Positions 1-10,659 of a stretch of DNA of 64,000 nucleotides are shown here, piece by piece. Position 1 is the first letter of the stretch. Each line of letters opens with the position of its first letter. The DNA is from Haematobia irritans (Eukaryota; Arthropoda; Insecta; Diptera; Muscidae), in assembly GCF_050003625.1 (NCBI RefSeq), contig NC_134398.1, forward strand, positions 82,120,003 through 82,184,002, given 5' to 3'. The notes under the pieces are model-generated. The model saw only the letters and a list, made by a program, of their open reading frames with translations, was not told the origin of the DNA and did not search any database. A program made the position numbers and the translations under genes.

Positions 1-737
1 CATCAGACTGTGGATGCAATGGCCTAGTCCTTGTTTTCTTGATACCAAGGGAGTCACACATCTCTTTGAATATGGCCGATTCAAAATTTCTTCCTTGGTC
101 TCGATCGGCACACCGTAGCGACATATCCAGTTCTTGTCGACTACATCTACAATCGTCTTCGCCTCTTGGATAGGAATGGCAGAAACTTCTGGCCACTTGC
201 TGAAGTAGTCCATGATCACAAGGACATATCGATTTCCAGAATCACTTACTGGGAAAGGCCCTGAAACGTCCATTGCTATTCTTTCAAAAGGCGCTCCTGG
301 CCTATACTCTTGCATAAGACCTCTACTTTTTCGTCTTGGCCCTTTCGCCTTTATGCACTTCTCACAATTTGCCACCCATTCAGCAATTGATTTCTGGCAT
401 CCAACCCAGTAGAATCGTTGCTTCACTTTCTCGGCTGTTTTGGTTATTCCTAAGTGACCTCCACTAGGTCCATTGTGGAATTCCATCAAAACATCCTTTA
501 CCTTGGAATCTGGCACGATTATCAAGTTGCGGCTATTCTTGCCATCTTCACTTTCCCACTTACGTTGTAGGGTTCCGTTGACCAGACATAGACTGTCCCA
601 TTGAGCCCAGTATGATTTCATTAGTGGACTTTCGGCTGCGATGTCTTTCTTGCTAGGTTTCTGATCTTCCTCCTTTGCCGAAATAATTTTTCTCAAGATT
701 GGGTCTTTGCGTTGTTCTGTTGGCCAGTCCGCTCCAG
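1..737 (-). pseudogene. Ty3/gypsy pol remnant: integrase region
   Basis: Minus-strand reading gives the integrase zinc-binding region (HNGPSGGHLG, then C..C in VANCEKCIKAKG near 340-370) and the start of the DDE core (DVSGPFPVSDSG, DYFSKWPEVSA near 190-275). The frame breaks near 120: the second catalytic segment (DRDQGRNFES) continues in another frame after a small deletion, so the enzyme is dead. The element runs off the left edge of the window, so its 3' LTR is not visible. It continues at 2511 after a LINE insertion. This is the 3' half of the decayed gypsy element whose leader lies near 5070. Confidence 0.85.
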
Positions 738-745
738 ATTCGACG

Positions 746-2307
746 TGCAACAGCCGGATATCAACGATTTCTTCCTTATGTTCAGCTTTCGAGCAGTGTT
801 TGCACTCGACATTACAAGGTCTATAGCTACATTGAAGCATTGCAGCGATATAATTAGTCCACATTTAGTACAGATTTTTAACTGTATGATTCAGACCCAG
901 AAATACCCTGATATCTTCAAAATTCATAAAATAGTACCAATACCGAAGGAAAAGGGAGCTACTTCAATCAGTAATTTTCGGCCGATTTCCATTTTGTCCA
1001 TTGTGAATAATATTTTTGAGAAAATACTTCATCGTCAATTAGTGACTTATATCGACGGAAATAATTTGATTAATCCTTTCCAATACGGATTTCGGAAAGG
1101 ATGTGGGACGGAGGACGCAACAATAAGTGTCGTCAACTACATCTGTAAATTGTTAGATGAAGGAAATAGTGGAGCTGTGGGGATCTTCTTCGACTTGTCA
1201 AAAGCTTTTGACATGATTGACCATAGTATTTTGCTACAGAAATTACGTTTTTATGGCATTCGTGGATCTGAACTAAGACTTTTTAACTCTTATTTAGAAA
1301 ACCGTAAACAATTTGTCCAAACTGGTGATGTAAGAAGTGAGGAGATTCCTGTGAAATTTGGTGTGCCACAAGGAAGTATTTTAGGTCCTCTTTTGTTTGT
1401 TTTGTATCTCAATGATCTTGCAAACCTGAATCTTTTTGGGAAAATGTTTATGTACGCTGACGATATATGCATAATTTATCCATTTAAATCGGAGGTGTCG
1501 ACCAAGTGTTATATGGAAAGAGATGCAGCTCTAATTTTGGAATATATGCGTCTTAATAAACTGTTTGTGAATGAATCTAAAACAAAGTTGATCCGTTTTA
1601 GACCTTTTGTTCGCTTCAATTCTCAATTTAGCCTAAATGTTGGAGGAAAGTTGATAGAAGAGGTAAGCTCCATAAAATATTTGGGGTTGCATATGCAGTC
1701 TAATTTGTCATGGGATGAACATATTCATACTTTAAAACAGAAAGTATCATCTTCACTGGGTCTCTTATACAAATTTAAGCATAAGTTTAACCAGAATACC
1801 AAATTTATTGTTTATCAAAGTTTAATACAGAGTCATTTGAATTACTTGGCAGCTATATATGCTTGTAAAAACACTATAGCTCTACGATCATTGCAGCGAC
1901 TACAGAATAAATCATTGAAAGTGGTAGCGAATCTAGAATTGGCCCATTCAACTTTAGATCTTTATAGAACAATTTTTCCATCTGTGTTACCTATATATGG
2001 AGTATACAAATTTCAGACTATAGTATATGTTTACAAATGCCTTCATGACATAGGTCATCACACGTTTCAATTTGTGCGAAATCAAACTGTTTTCAACACC
2101 AGAAACAATCGGAGACTGAGGGTTGTATTTTGCCGAACCGAAACGACAAAGCAACGTATTGAATATTCTGGTATACGATATTATAATAACTTGCCAGATA
2201 CGATAAGGGAGTGTAGAACAATTTCTACTTTTAAAAAGAAATTAAAAGAGTATTTGTTGTCAAATGTTGATGTATTCCTTTGTAGTCACAATACAGCAAT
2301 AACTTAG
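746..2307 (+). CDS. LINE reverse transcriptase, truncated at the N-terminus
   Basis: The open frame extends from 712, but bases before about 746 belong to the interrupted gypsy element. Reverse transcriptase blocks appear in order: IPKEKGATSISNFRPIS, YGFRKGCGTEDA, FFDLSKAFDMIDHSIL (motif A Asp), GVPQGSILGPLLF, and the catalytic MYADDICIIY near 1450. The thumb and C-terminal region follows to the stop at 2305-2307. No endonuclease precedes it. The RT frame has no stop over more than 500 codons, so the insertion looks fairly recent. Clade assignment (jockey or CR1 side) is by overall look only. Confidence 0.85.
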
Positions 2308-2510
2308 TGCTTCTAATATGTTGTACAGGAAACGAAATGTTTTAATTTTACAATTGATCTCAAAGTATTATATAAATATTAACTAATAGTATCTAAATTT
2401 GCCAACTAGCCTCTACTATGCCAATCGGCGCTGAGGCACTAATATAATTTGAATTTATATAATTAAGTTTTATAACGTCTAAATAAAAAAAAAAAAAAAC
2501 AAAAACAAAA
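746..2510 (+). mobile_element. 5'-truncated jockey/CR1-like LINE inserted in gypsy
   Basis: A non-LTR retrotransposon lacking ORF1 and endonuclease, ending in an A-rich tail (2481-2510). It interrupts the gypsy pol reading. TCGACGTG occurs at 738-745 and 2513-2520 and is a candidate 8-bp target duplication. Insertion is in the opposite orientation to the gypsy host. Confidence 0.85.
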
Positions 2511-3195
2511 GGTCGACGTGACAAGGCGTCCGCGTTGCCGTGTTTGCCACCTTTTCTATGCTCGATACTGAAATCATAGCTTTGGAGTCTTTCTATCCAA
2601 CGTGCCAGCTGAGCTTCCGGATTCTTGAATTGAAGCAACCATCGTAGAGCTGAATGGTCAGTTCTTAGCAAGAAATTCTGTCCATACAAGTATATGTGGT
2701 AATGCTTTACGCTTTCTATGACAGCAAGCAGCTCTCTTCTTGTTACGCAATAGTTCTTCTCGGGCTTGGATAACGTTCGGCTAAAATATCCGATGACCTT
2801 TTCTTTACCGTCAATCTGTTGAGATAGTACACCACCAATTCCGTACGCACTAGCATCTGTATCCAAAACAAATTTTTCGCCAGGAACTGGATACGCCAGA
2901 ACAGGAGTTGAACATAAAAGTTCTTTTCGATGATGAAATGACTGTTCCTGTTCTTCACTCCACTGGAACTTCGTACCTTTTTGCGTTAACTTATGGAGGC
3001 TTGCGGCGATGCTGGCGAAGTTTGGTACGAAACGCCTGTAGTATGTGCATAAACCAAGGAAGCTGCGCAACTCGTGGAGATTCCGTGGACGTGGCCAATC
3101 TCCGGAGCATTGCAGAGCCCGAATGGCATTACATTGAATTGCCAAAGACCCAATATCCACTCTGCAAATCAAGCGTGGAAAACCATGTTGTTCCG
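2511..3195 (-). pseudogene. Ty3/gypsy pol remnant: RT connection and RNase H
   Basis: Minus-strand frame with the segment typical after the RT palm (RSFLGLCTYYRRFVPNFASI), RNase H (FVLDTDASAYGIGGVLSQ, RRELLAVIESVKHY, LRTDHSALRWLL) and the connection to integrase (GNADALSRRP). The RT palm with its YxDD motif is missing: the frame from 4054 stops near 3200 and the next recognisable block is already downstream of the active site. This is an internal deletion of a few hundred bases. The sequence from 2510 down to 2393 is LINE, not gypsy. Confidence 0.88.
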
Positions 3196-3196
3196 G

Positions 3197-4075
3197 CTAC
3201 GTGTCATCAATGCGTGGAAGCGGATAACTGTCCTTTTTGGTAACATCATTCAAATTTCTGTAGTCCACGCAAAATCGGATACTTCCATCTTTCTTTTTGA
3301 CCAGCACTACTGGTGAGCCCCAAGGACTTGATGATGGTCCAATCACACCACTTTCCGCCATTTCGTTAACGAGCTTTTGAACCTCATCTCGTTTTGCTAG
3401 AGGGATACTTCGTGGTGCCTGTTTTATGGGTCTTTCTTCTGTGGTATTTATTTCATTCTTCACCACAGATGTTCTCCCTTGATTTTTCTTCTCAATGGCA
3501 AAGGCGGAGGCATTTTTCCATAACAATTTCTTGGCTTCATTTTTCTCGGACGGTGATAGATGACGTGTCCAAGTTTCGACATAGCCTTCCAGATGTTTCA
3601 TCACTTCATTATGCTTCTTTGGCGATTTGCTTTCCAAGTTGACTATTGCTTCGGCAGGAGTACATTTGCCAATGTCAGAAAATTTTCCAATTTGCTCTTG
3701 ATGGTCAGATAAATTCAAAACTCGAACTGGTATAAGTCCCTCTTCATTTGTTGTTACCAGGGCATTTGCTATCAAGATGTTGTTGTTTTTATTTTCTGCT
3801 GGTTCAACAAACCACAATTTGCCGACTTCACAATCTCCATTCATAGAAACCCATATAATTGTTTCGGCATTTGGTGGTATTGACTCTGGCTGGCTCATTG
3901 TCAAACATCTGACAGGTGTATTCTTACTGTAGCCCACGTTTACCGGTATTTCGATATCGCACCAGGTCATTACACGGCGCTTCATATCCAAGTTGAGGCC
4001 AAAAGCAATCATGAAATCCGCTCCAATTATAACTTCGTCCACTATATCGGCCACAATGAATTCATAATTAACGGA
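3197..4075 (-). pseudogene. Ty3/gypsy pol remnant: end of protease and RT fingers
   Basis: Reading minus from about 4075: the protease C-terminus ([17 protein letters not shown]), a linker, then RT N-terminal blocks ([46 protein letters not shown]). The frame ends at the internal deletion near 3197, before the catalytic palm. The region matches ordinary arthropod gypsy pol in order and spacing except for this loss. Confidence 0.88.
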
Positions 4076-4560
4076 TTTGTTTGCAATGGTTAACTTTACA
4101 GTAACCTTTCCATATACAGTTGCGAGTTCACCTGTAGCCGTGCGTAGTCTGACTCCAATTAGTGGTGTAACTTTTCCTCTTACTAAATCGGATCAAATAA
4201 TAGATTTCGATGCACCAATATCCAACGTCAAAGTTCGCTTGTATCCATTAATACCACCCGCAATAGTCAAATTGTTATTTTTCTGTTGAACTATTGCTAT
4301 AGAGATTGTGGGGCCATCACATGTGGGAGCCAGCTCTGGCCCCGCTGAACTAGCTCGATTTAGTTTAAATGTGAATCACTGGACTGTGGGTTCACCCACA
4401 TATGGCTATTGTTTGGTGGTGAAGGCGATTTCGATCTTGATCGCTTACGACGTGCTTAACATTCACGAGCAACATGTCCAGGCTTAGTTATAGCACTTTA
4501 TTCTGGATTTAGTTGTCTCCTGCTTCATTTCTTGCATTGCCTGCTTAACTGCTTCTTTCA
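4076..4560 (-). pseudogene. Ty3/gypsy remnant: protease active site and gag zinc knuckle, with stops
   Basis: Minus-strand reading shows a protease active-site-like LDIGASKS near 4200-4225 (usual DTG replaced by DIG), followed by an in-frame TGA near 4193. Farther upstream PGHVAREC near 4465-4490 is the second half of a CCHC knuckle, followed by a stop. The two halves are in broken frames. It links the gag piece at 4570-5034 with pol. Confidence 0.65.
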
Positions 4561-4569
4561 CTGAGTCAA

Positions 4570-5034
4570 TCACGGAATTTGATTCATCTTGCTCGATCTC
4601 CACTCTGCAATTTGTTGAATATTCTCATTTGGGTTTCTAGAATTTTCGTCCATCTTTTTTGAATTTTCGTCGAATTTTTCTTCCATCATTTTTCTAGAAT
4701 TATTTTGCATTTTTAGAGAATTTTCTTCCATCATTTTTCTAGAATTCTCTTGCATTTTTAGAGAATTTTCTTCCATCATTTTGGTCAAAATATTGAGCAT
4801 CGATGTGTAATCAACAACATTAGAAGCTACAGATGGAGTTTCCAAGGCGCTGGCTACTACTGAGTCGTCAAGATCTTCCTTATAATCGAACTCATGTGTT
4901 TCGATATCAATACTGCGCCGCTCGAACTCTTCCAGTAGTCGCTTTTGTAATTGAGCCTTGTTTCCTGTAGTCGGCTGCTCCATTTTGCTCAATTCCTTCT
5001 TCATGTCTTCCACTCGAAGCTGATTAAACTTCAT
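4570..5034 (-). pseudogene. gypsy gag N-terminal region with SAP-like motif
   Basis: 154-codon frame starting at the first ATG after the leader. Residues 5-37 (LRVEDMKKELSKM...KAQLQKRLLEEF) look like a SAP motif, a DNA-binding helix pair found at the start of some arthropod gypsy Gag proteins. Residues about 84-135 form a degenerate repeat of KMMEENSLKMQENSR type, predicted coiled coil. The frame ends before the zinc knuckle, so Gag is truncated. Confidence 0.7.
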
Positions 5035-5051
5035 TGTAGATTTTTTCCGTT

Positions 5052-5069
5052 ATTTCACTTCCGACACCA
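5052..5069 (-). promoter_or_regulatory. putative primer-binding site of the decayed gypsy
   Basis: On the minus strand TGGTGTCGGAAGTG lies two bases after a candidate LTR end (GTAACA). The TGG start and position between LTR and gag fit a primer-binding site. I do not assign the tRNA. Confidence 0.55.
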
Positions 5070-5072
5070 ATT

Positions 5073-5330
5073 GTTACGTTTTTATATTGAGGCGTATTTA
5101 ATTAACCAATAATTAAAATACAGTTCTTTTAAAATAACGACAATCTACAATTTATTTGTTTAACTGTTTGGTTTCACTTATTTGCTCTACGATGTGTACT
5201 GTATAAACTTTAGCTTACGACTGACTTGACTGCTCTCTCCGCTAGGGGTTTATATACCGAGATATGACGATTTCGAATGTTCTGGCTAATTGGCCTACAA
5301 CCTTCGAGATTAAGCTACTACGATTTCTGT
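5073..5330 (-). repeat. 5' LTR (partial definition) of the decayed gypsy, with TATA box
   Basis: Sequence upstream of the primer-binding site holds TATATAAA on the minus strand (5249-5256) and an arthropod-type initiator TCAGTC about 34 bases downstream (5219-5224). The outer LTR edge cannot be fixed because the partner LTR is outside the window; sequence to about 5590 shows nothing else recognisable. Confidence 0.5.
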
Positions 5331-5622
5331 GAAAAAGAAATGTGAATAAATTTTTTGTAAATAGATTTTCCACATCTACGTACCTTTAAATGGTTTCTTG
5401 CAGCCTTATTCGCCATTATTTACTCCGTTTTTCATATTCAATGCCACTATATGACGATTAGTTAAGAGCTGATTTGTCTTCTCAACACATTGTAAACAAA
5501 AATTGACATTTTTTGGCCGAGGAACTAAATGGTACTATGGAACGATATTAAGGAACTAGTTCCTCAGCCGGTCCGGAACGAAAAAGATCGATCACTCAAG
5601 TGAACGACATTGCCCAAGACTA

Positions 5623-6430
5623 ATATGGGAGCTATATCTAAATCAGAACCGACTCCGACCAAATTTGGCACGCACAGCTACAATGCTAATTATACTCCCT
5701 GTGCAAAATTTCAACTAAATCGGAGTAAAAAATTGGCCTCTGTGGTCAATATAGGCGAAAGCTATATATGGGAGCTATATCTAAATCTGAACCGATTTCA
5801 ATCAAATTTGGCACACTTGACTATACTGCCAATTGTACTCCTAGTGCAAAATTTCAACCAAATTGGGCCAAAACTCTGGCTTCTAGGACCATATTAGTCC
5901 ATTTCGGGCGAAAGATATATATGGGAGCTATATCTAAATCTGAACCGATTTCAATCAAATTGAGTACAATTAACTACACTACTAATTGTGCTCCTAGTGC
6001 AAAATTTCAACCAAATTGGGCCAAAACTCTGGCTTCTAGGAACATATAAGTCCATATCGGGCGAAAGATATATATGGAAGCTATATCTAAATCTGAACCG
6101 ATTTCAATCAAATTTGGCACACATGACTATACTACTAATTGTACTCCTTGTGCAAATTTCAAGCTAATCGGGATAAAACTCTGGCCTCTGGGTCCATATA
6201 AGTGCATATCGGGCGAAATATATATATGGGAGCTATATCTAAATCTGAACCGATTTCAATCAAATTTGGCACACATGACTATACTACTAATTGTACTCCT
6301 AGTGCAAAATTTCAACCAAATTGGGCCAAAACTCTGGCTTCTGGGGCCATATAAGTGCATATCGGGCGAATGATATATATGGGAGCTATATCTAAATCTG
6401 AACCGATTTCTTCCAAAATCAATAGGGTTC
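5623..6430 (+). repeat. TR153 array: six starts of a ~153-bp unit
   Basis: The motif ATATGGGAGCTATATCTAAA begins at about 5623, 5766, 5919, 6072 (one mismatch), 6224 and 6377, giving spacings of 143, 153, 153, 152 and 153. Each unit continues with CTGAACCGATTTCAATCAAA and ends with CATATCGGGCGAAAGATATA. The same unit occurs in reverse at 51050-51390 and 55167-55800. Short open frames here are repeats, not genes. Confidence 0.9.
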
Positions 6431-6664
6431 TATTCTGACCCAAAAAAGGAACACGTGCCAAATTTGAAGGCGATTGGACTTATATTGCGACCTAGACTTT
6501 TATCACAAAAATGTGTTCAGTTTTGTAGAAACAAAAAATCCGGTTCGAAGGACCATGTACAATTAATTGTCATTCCTCCATTTTGATCGTTTCTCTTATC
6601 TTCACAAGTAGAAAGAGAAAGTAAAAAACTTAAATATAAACACTATGCTGGAGATTATTGATAT
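6431..6664. other. TR153 flank and unassigned sequence
   Basis: 6400-6540 matches, in reverse, the conserved flank seen at 50960-51080 and at the right edge of the window (AGTCCAATCGACTTCAAATT and CACATTTTTG blocks). The rest to 6664 shows nothing recognisable. Confidence 0.6.
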
Positions 6665-6754
6665 TTAGGTACATAGGACGTATTTGTTCCATATGCATTT
6701 GTTTTGATTAGAACCCCTCAGAGATCCCATGTTCAAAGGATATTTGTTTTGAAC

Positions 6755-7213
6755 ACCCCTTGCATTAGTATCAATACTTCCCCTAATACTATGATGTGCA
6801 TTTGCACCGCATCCCATAATGAGTTTTGTCTTTGTTTTCAGTGACTCCTCAACTAAGGTCTTAACGGCACATGGAGGCATCTCCCTATCATGTCCCTTGT
6901 AGACCGAAGATACCCAATATTTGCATTTGGATATCTCTAGACTGGCTACGACAGTGTCTGCATTGCTTAATAAAGGAAGCAGAATCAAGTTTATTTCGTT
7001 TTTAGCAATTATACATGCTCGATTTTTATCTTTATGCAAAAGTTTGAAACCCGGAGTGCTTAATTCACAGATCTTATTTTTATATATGTGTGGTTCTTGA
7101 ATAAGAACTATATCTATGTCTCCTTTCATCAGGAGAACTTTTAAGGCAGCACAAGCGGCCTTACAATGGTGAAGATTTATCTGGAGGAGCCATAGAGCCA
7201 TCCAAATTTTCAA
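6755..7213 (-). pseudogene. LINE ORF2 start: APE-type endonuclease fragment
   Basis: Minus-strand frame with endonuclease blocks: LQINLHHCKAACAALKVLL (Asn-containing first motif), DIVLIQEPHIYKNKI (catalytic Glu), ACIIAKNEINLILLP, WVSSVYKGHDREM, and KTKLIMGCGANAHHSIRG, where the expected GDxNAHH Asp is Gly. Similarity to the LINE at 52617-53115 ends near 6755. It overlaps the end of ORF1. Confidence 0.85.
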
Positions 7214-7740
7214 CCACCGTCACATCAGCCGCTTCAATTGAGTCATCAAAGACCTCCTTTTCACAGATCTCGTTGACTCTCGCAACAATCCGCGGTTCAG
7301 CTTTGGTGAGGTTTGAGCCTGTAGGAACTTCCCGCATACGATGTTCGTCAATGTCTGAAGTCTTTATGTCTCCTTCGGCTTCGCAAGATTTCTTCACTTC
7401 TGGTTCTACCGGAGGCTTGTCCGTTTTGGAATCCTTTGGCTGATCATTTTGTATACCTTCATATGGATATCATGAAAGTCATAACTTACACGTCCTTGGG
7501 TCTGGGCTAGACGTGGCAGCTGCTCAATATTCAATATAAACACCGCATGTCGTCTTGGTCCATCCACCTCATCGAAACGACCAACCTTCCAATCGACGGT
7601 TGGAAAATCTGGGTCACATTTCTTTAGTCTGTTTAATATTGACTCAGGATCAGGAGGGTTTGCAGGTATCCATGCATGTGCTCTAGGTTTAACCGGTATG
7701 TCTTTTTTATCGACTAACTCCAAAGCGGCTCCTTACCAAA
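7161..7740 (-). pseudogene. LINE ORF1 C-terminal part, frameshifted
   Basis: Two minus-strand frames (7406-7723 and 7161-7397) together match the ORF1 C-terminus of the long copy: PRAHAWIPANPPDPESILNR, FPTVDWKVGRFDEVDGPRRH, then an acidic tail. The frame change near 7400 and an early stop make it a pseudogene. ORF1 of this family is presumed to bind the element RNA. No CCHC knuckle is visible. Confidence 0.8.
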
Positions 7741-7887
7741 CTTCACCAATTAGCATCAAGCTTTAAAGCAATCCATAGACCTCTGGTCCGCAGATGCTAT
7801 AAACTTATATCGTCCTTGATACCATCCAGCATCTTGCCGTTGAGGACTTGGTCCGGGAAACTTTTTTCGCACCTCTGAGTAGACACT

Positions 7888-8866
7888 ACACGCTCACAAA
7901 AAATCGCTTCTGTAACATATACTCCCAAATATATTTTGCTTCAAGCATATATATTTTTGGGTATTGCCCAAACATTTATATGTTTGATCTCTTCCAATAT
8001 ATAATATGTTTGAAAGCATATTGGTCTAAACAATATATGTTTGGGTAGTCTAAGTTCCAAACATTTTGTATTTTTGCATCCAAATTCAATAATGTTGTCT
8101 TCCAAAAAACAATATGTTATTATGTGAACATATAATATGTTTGGAAGCATTTTCACCCAAAAATATTATATGCTTAAAAAAATTTTCCCAAACAATATTG
8201 TGCTCAAAATTTTATTTATTTATTTATATATTTACAATCATAATGAATAATGAAAATAAACAGGTAATATAGGTGCTAACAACATAGGTTTTCGACCTGA
8301 ATGCTCAAAATTTTGTTTCTGCCCAATTGTATATTCCCCCACATCTTTCTCACTTCCACGAGATTTTTTAGTTCTTAGCACCTTTTTCTGTAATACAAAC
8401 ATTGTAGAAGAAATTATTCAATTGTATGATTTTTTTTTATTTTAATATTACCTTTTGCCGGACGGGGATTCGAACAGCGGACCACACAGTTTGTAAGGAT
8501 CAAAGAAGTAGCTGATCAATTGCCCAAGGAAAAATAAAATGTTAATTTTGTAATAACAAGCAACAACCACCAACTTAATTCAATATCGCTTCCTGTTAAA
8601 TAGCGCTCCAAGCTACTAAACACATATATGTTTATAGGCTATTTCTAAATTAATATATGTTTGCATCCAAGCATATTATATTTACAAACATTTTATGTCC
8701 CAAACATAATATGTTCTAACATATTAACATATATGTCCCAAACATGTTATGCTAGTTTATGAACATTATATGCTTGCACTCAAAAATATTGTGTTTAAAA
8801 ATTTGTGTTCCAAACATATAATGTTTATAGCCAAACATATGAAAAACAGTCTTTTTCATCCGTGTA
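7888..8866 (+). mobile_element. family-A MITE copy 1 (~0.97 kb)
   Basis: AT-rich element full of AAACATATATGTTTGG-like words. The left end reads CTCACAAAAAATCGCTTCTG, the right end GTCTTTTTCATCCGTGTAG. An almost collinear inverted copy is at 49604-50577. It interrupts LINE ORF1. A tRNA-like core lies on its minus strand. No coding capacity. Confidence 0.85.
8453..8530 (-). other. tRNA-like core inside family-A copy 1
   Basis: On the minus strand a B-box-like GTTCGAATCCCCG sits in a ~75-base block resembling a degenerate tRNA, followed by TCCGGCAAAAGG. It is tRNA-derived sequence in a repeat, not a tRNA gene: the acceptor stem does not pair and copies occur in other repeats. Confidence 0.55.
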
Positions 8867-8879
8867 GACATCGCGTTCT

Positions 8880-9105
8880 CAAGGTAACGACATCAAAAGG
8901 ATTGCCTCCTTTTGATGTCGTTACCTTAGAAAAGGTTAGACTTGCCAAAGTGTCGCCACCTGTCGACCCGTCTACAGGTCGACTAATTGGGCCTGACTCT
9001 TGGTCACTGTCCCAATTTATAACTCCAGTCGATACCCGTCCAATGGGCCCTGAAGTTAGCAACCCAGTGGATAACTTTGAATTTCGCTGCATGGTGGCTT
9101 AATTT
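8880..9105 (-). pseudogene. LINE ORF1 N-terminal fragment
   Basis: Minus-strand reading MQRNSKLSTGLLTSGPIGRV closely matches the ORF1 start at 51447. Similarity stops after KVTTSKGGNP, where an inverted duplication (8881-8927) replaces the expected sequence. Confidence 0.8.
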
Positions 9106-9200
9106 TCCACCACACGTGAAATTCGTAACAGGTAGGATGAAATAATCCGCTATTAAAAACACGTACGTTCAGTTCGACGGTTGAATAATAATAATCAATA

Positions 9201-9470
9201 TAACCCCACTTGTTGAAATCGGGCGATACATATACAGTGCTGTTCAAAACATTATTATGATATATTGGTGAACTTAATCTAGGAAAATCTCCTATGATAA
9301 GAATTTTATAGTTTAGCTTCCACTTAAAAGATAATCTTTATGGAGTAGTATTTCCAAATTCTTATTGGGTAAATGAATGGATAATTATAAATTAGTGATA
9401 TATACCGAAAGGTAAAAAAATCGTAAGATTCGACCTGTTCAAAACACTTACACTACCTAGCACCCTGATA
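9201..9470. other. unassigned gap
   Basis: AT-rich sequence with GTTCAAAACA words near 9243 and 9438 that resemble mariner ends, but no paired terminus could be fixed. No gene seen. Confidence 0.3.
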
Positions 9471-10382
9471 AAGGGTGGTTAAAATTTCAAGGGCTGATGT
9501 TGATTTTCAATAAAACACAAATTATTTAGGAAATTATTGTAATTTTATTTTATTATGATATATTGTTATTACTCAATTATGCATGGAACAAAATATCGGC
9601 CAACTGGGCGCCGTGACCTCGGTGGCACACCTTCATCCGATGGTCCAAATTTTCGATGACGCTGAGGCATAATGGAGGTTCTATGTCGTTAATGTGCCGA
9701 ATTATCTCATCCTTTAGCTCTTGAATTGTTGCTGGCTTATCGACGTACACCTGTTCTTTCAAATAACTAAAAAGTCCAACCGTGTCAAATCACATGATCT
9801 TGGCGGCCAATTGGCATCGCCATTACGTGAGATAACACTGCCATTGAATTTGTTGCGCAAAAGAGCCATTATTTCGTTAGCTGTGTGGCAAGTGGCACCA
9901 TCCTGCTGAAACCACATATCGTCCACATCCATAACTTCCAATTCGGGCCATAAAAAGTTCGTTATCATCTCACGATAGCGAACACCATTCACAGTAACTG
10001 CCTGACCGGCCTCATTTTGGAAAAAATACGGCCCGATGATGCCGCCAGCCCATAAACCGCACCAAACAGTCACTCTTTGTGGGTGCATTGGTTTTCGACA
10101 ATCACTCTTGGATTCTCATTCGCCCAAATGGGGCAATTCTGTTTATTGACGAATTCCCTGAGGTGACAATTTGCCTTATCACTGAAGATGATTTTCTTCG
10201 AAAATTGATCATCCACTGTTGCCATTTCTTGGAACCATTTAACACGTTGTTGGATTGTGTATCTCTCCATGGTTCAAATTGAGTAAGTCTGAAATAGAGA
10301 AATGTCAAATAAAATTCGGAAAAAACTTGGCGTTTAGGTGTGGTTCACATTCAAAATCGGCCCTTACAATTTAACCACCCTT
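9471..10382 (-). mobile_element. Tc1/mariner element with DD41D spacing (copy a), defective
   Basis: Terminal inverted repeats AAGGGTGGTTAAAATTTCA (9471) and its complement ending 10382 are flanked by TA at 9469-9470 and 10383-10384. The minus-strand transposase is broken into three frames. It keeps KIIFSDKANCH, VWCGLWAGGIIGPYFF, MWFQQDGATCHTAN and WPPRSCDLTRLDF. From the Asp of QQDG to the Asp of RLDF there are 41 residues between, the spacing of the rosa-like DD41D group. The N-terminal DNA-binding region is missing. Confidence 0.88.
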
Positions 10383-10384
10383 TA

Positions 10385-10655
10385 CTTATAAACTAATGAA
10401 TATTATAATAAGCATATAGAAACTAATAACTTTGGAACAACCTTTCACATTACGTTCTAAATTGTAAATTTACTTTTATTCAATTAATAGTTGCGATAAC
10501 TAATATTTTCATTTTATGAAAATAATAATTGGGAAAGTTAATATTTTAAATAACGTAAAAACTTTTATAACACATAAAAACAGCAATATTCACATAAAAC
10601 CATAATATTGTCTATGGAAACAGGTGTTCAAAAAAGACGCATCCACAATTTTTTT
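10385..10655. repeat. dispersed AT-rich repeat
   Basis: About 10425-10545 is repeated in reverse at 41697-41860 (shared CATTACGTTCTAAATTGTAAAT and CCCAATTATTATT words). It is an uncharacterised dispersed repeat beside two mariner relics. Confidence 0.6.
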
Positions 10656-10659
10656 TTAC

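Larger units (their letters stand above)
6755..9200 (-). mobile_element. I/LOA/R1-type LINE, 5' half only, interrupted
   Basis: Minus-strand copy of the LINE at 51393-55166, keeping 5' UTR (about 9110-9200), ORF1 pieces and the endonuclease start, and lacking the reverse transcriptase. Its ORF1 is split by a family-A MITE (7888-8866) and has lost about 300 bp relative to the longer copy. Because the 5' end is kept and the 3' end lost, later deletion is more likely than 5' truncation. Confidence 0.85.

Noticed and set aside
5623..6430. Regular repeats as a CRISPR array
   Set aside because: Units are ~153 bp, contiguous and repeat throughout, with no unique spacers, in an animal genome.
7888..8866. 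8-bp hAT-type target duplication for family-A copy 1
   Set aside because: TGTCTAC occurs near both sides, but not directly adjacent to consistent ends, and copy 5 shows no matching duplication.
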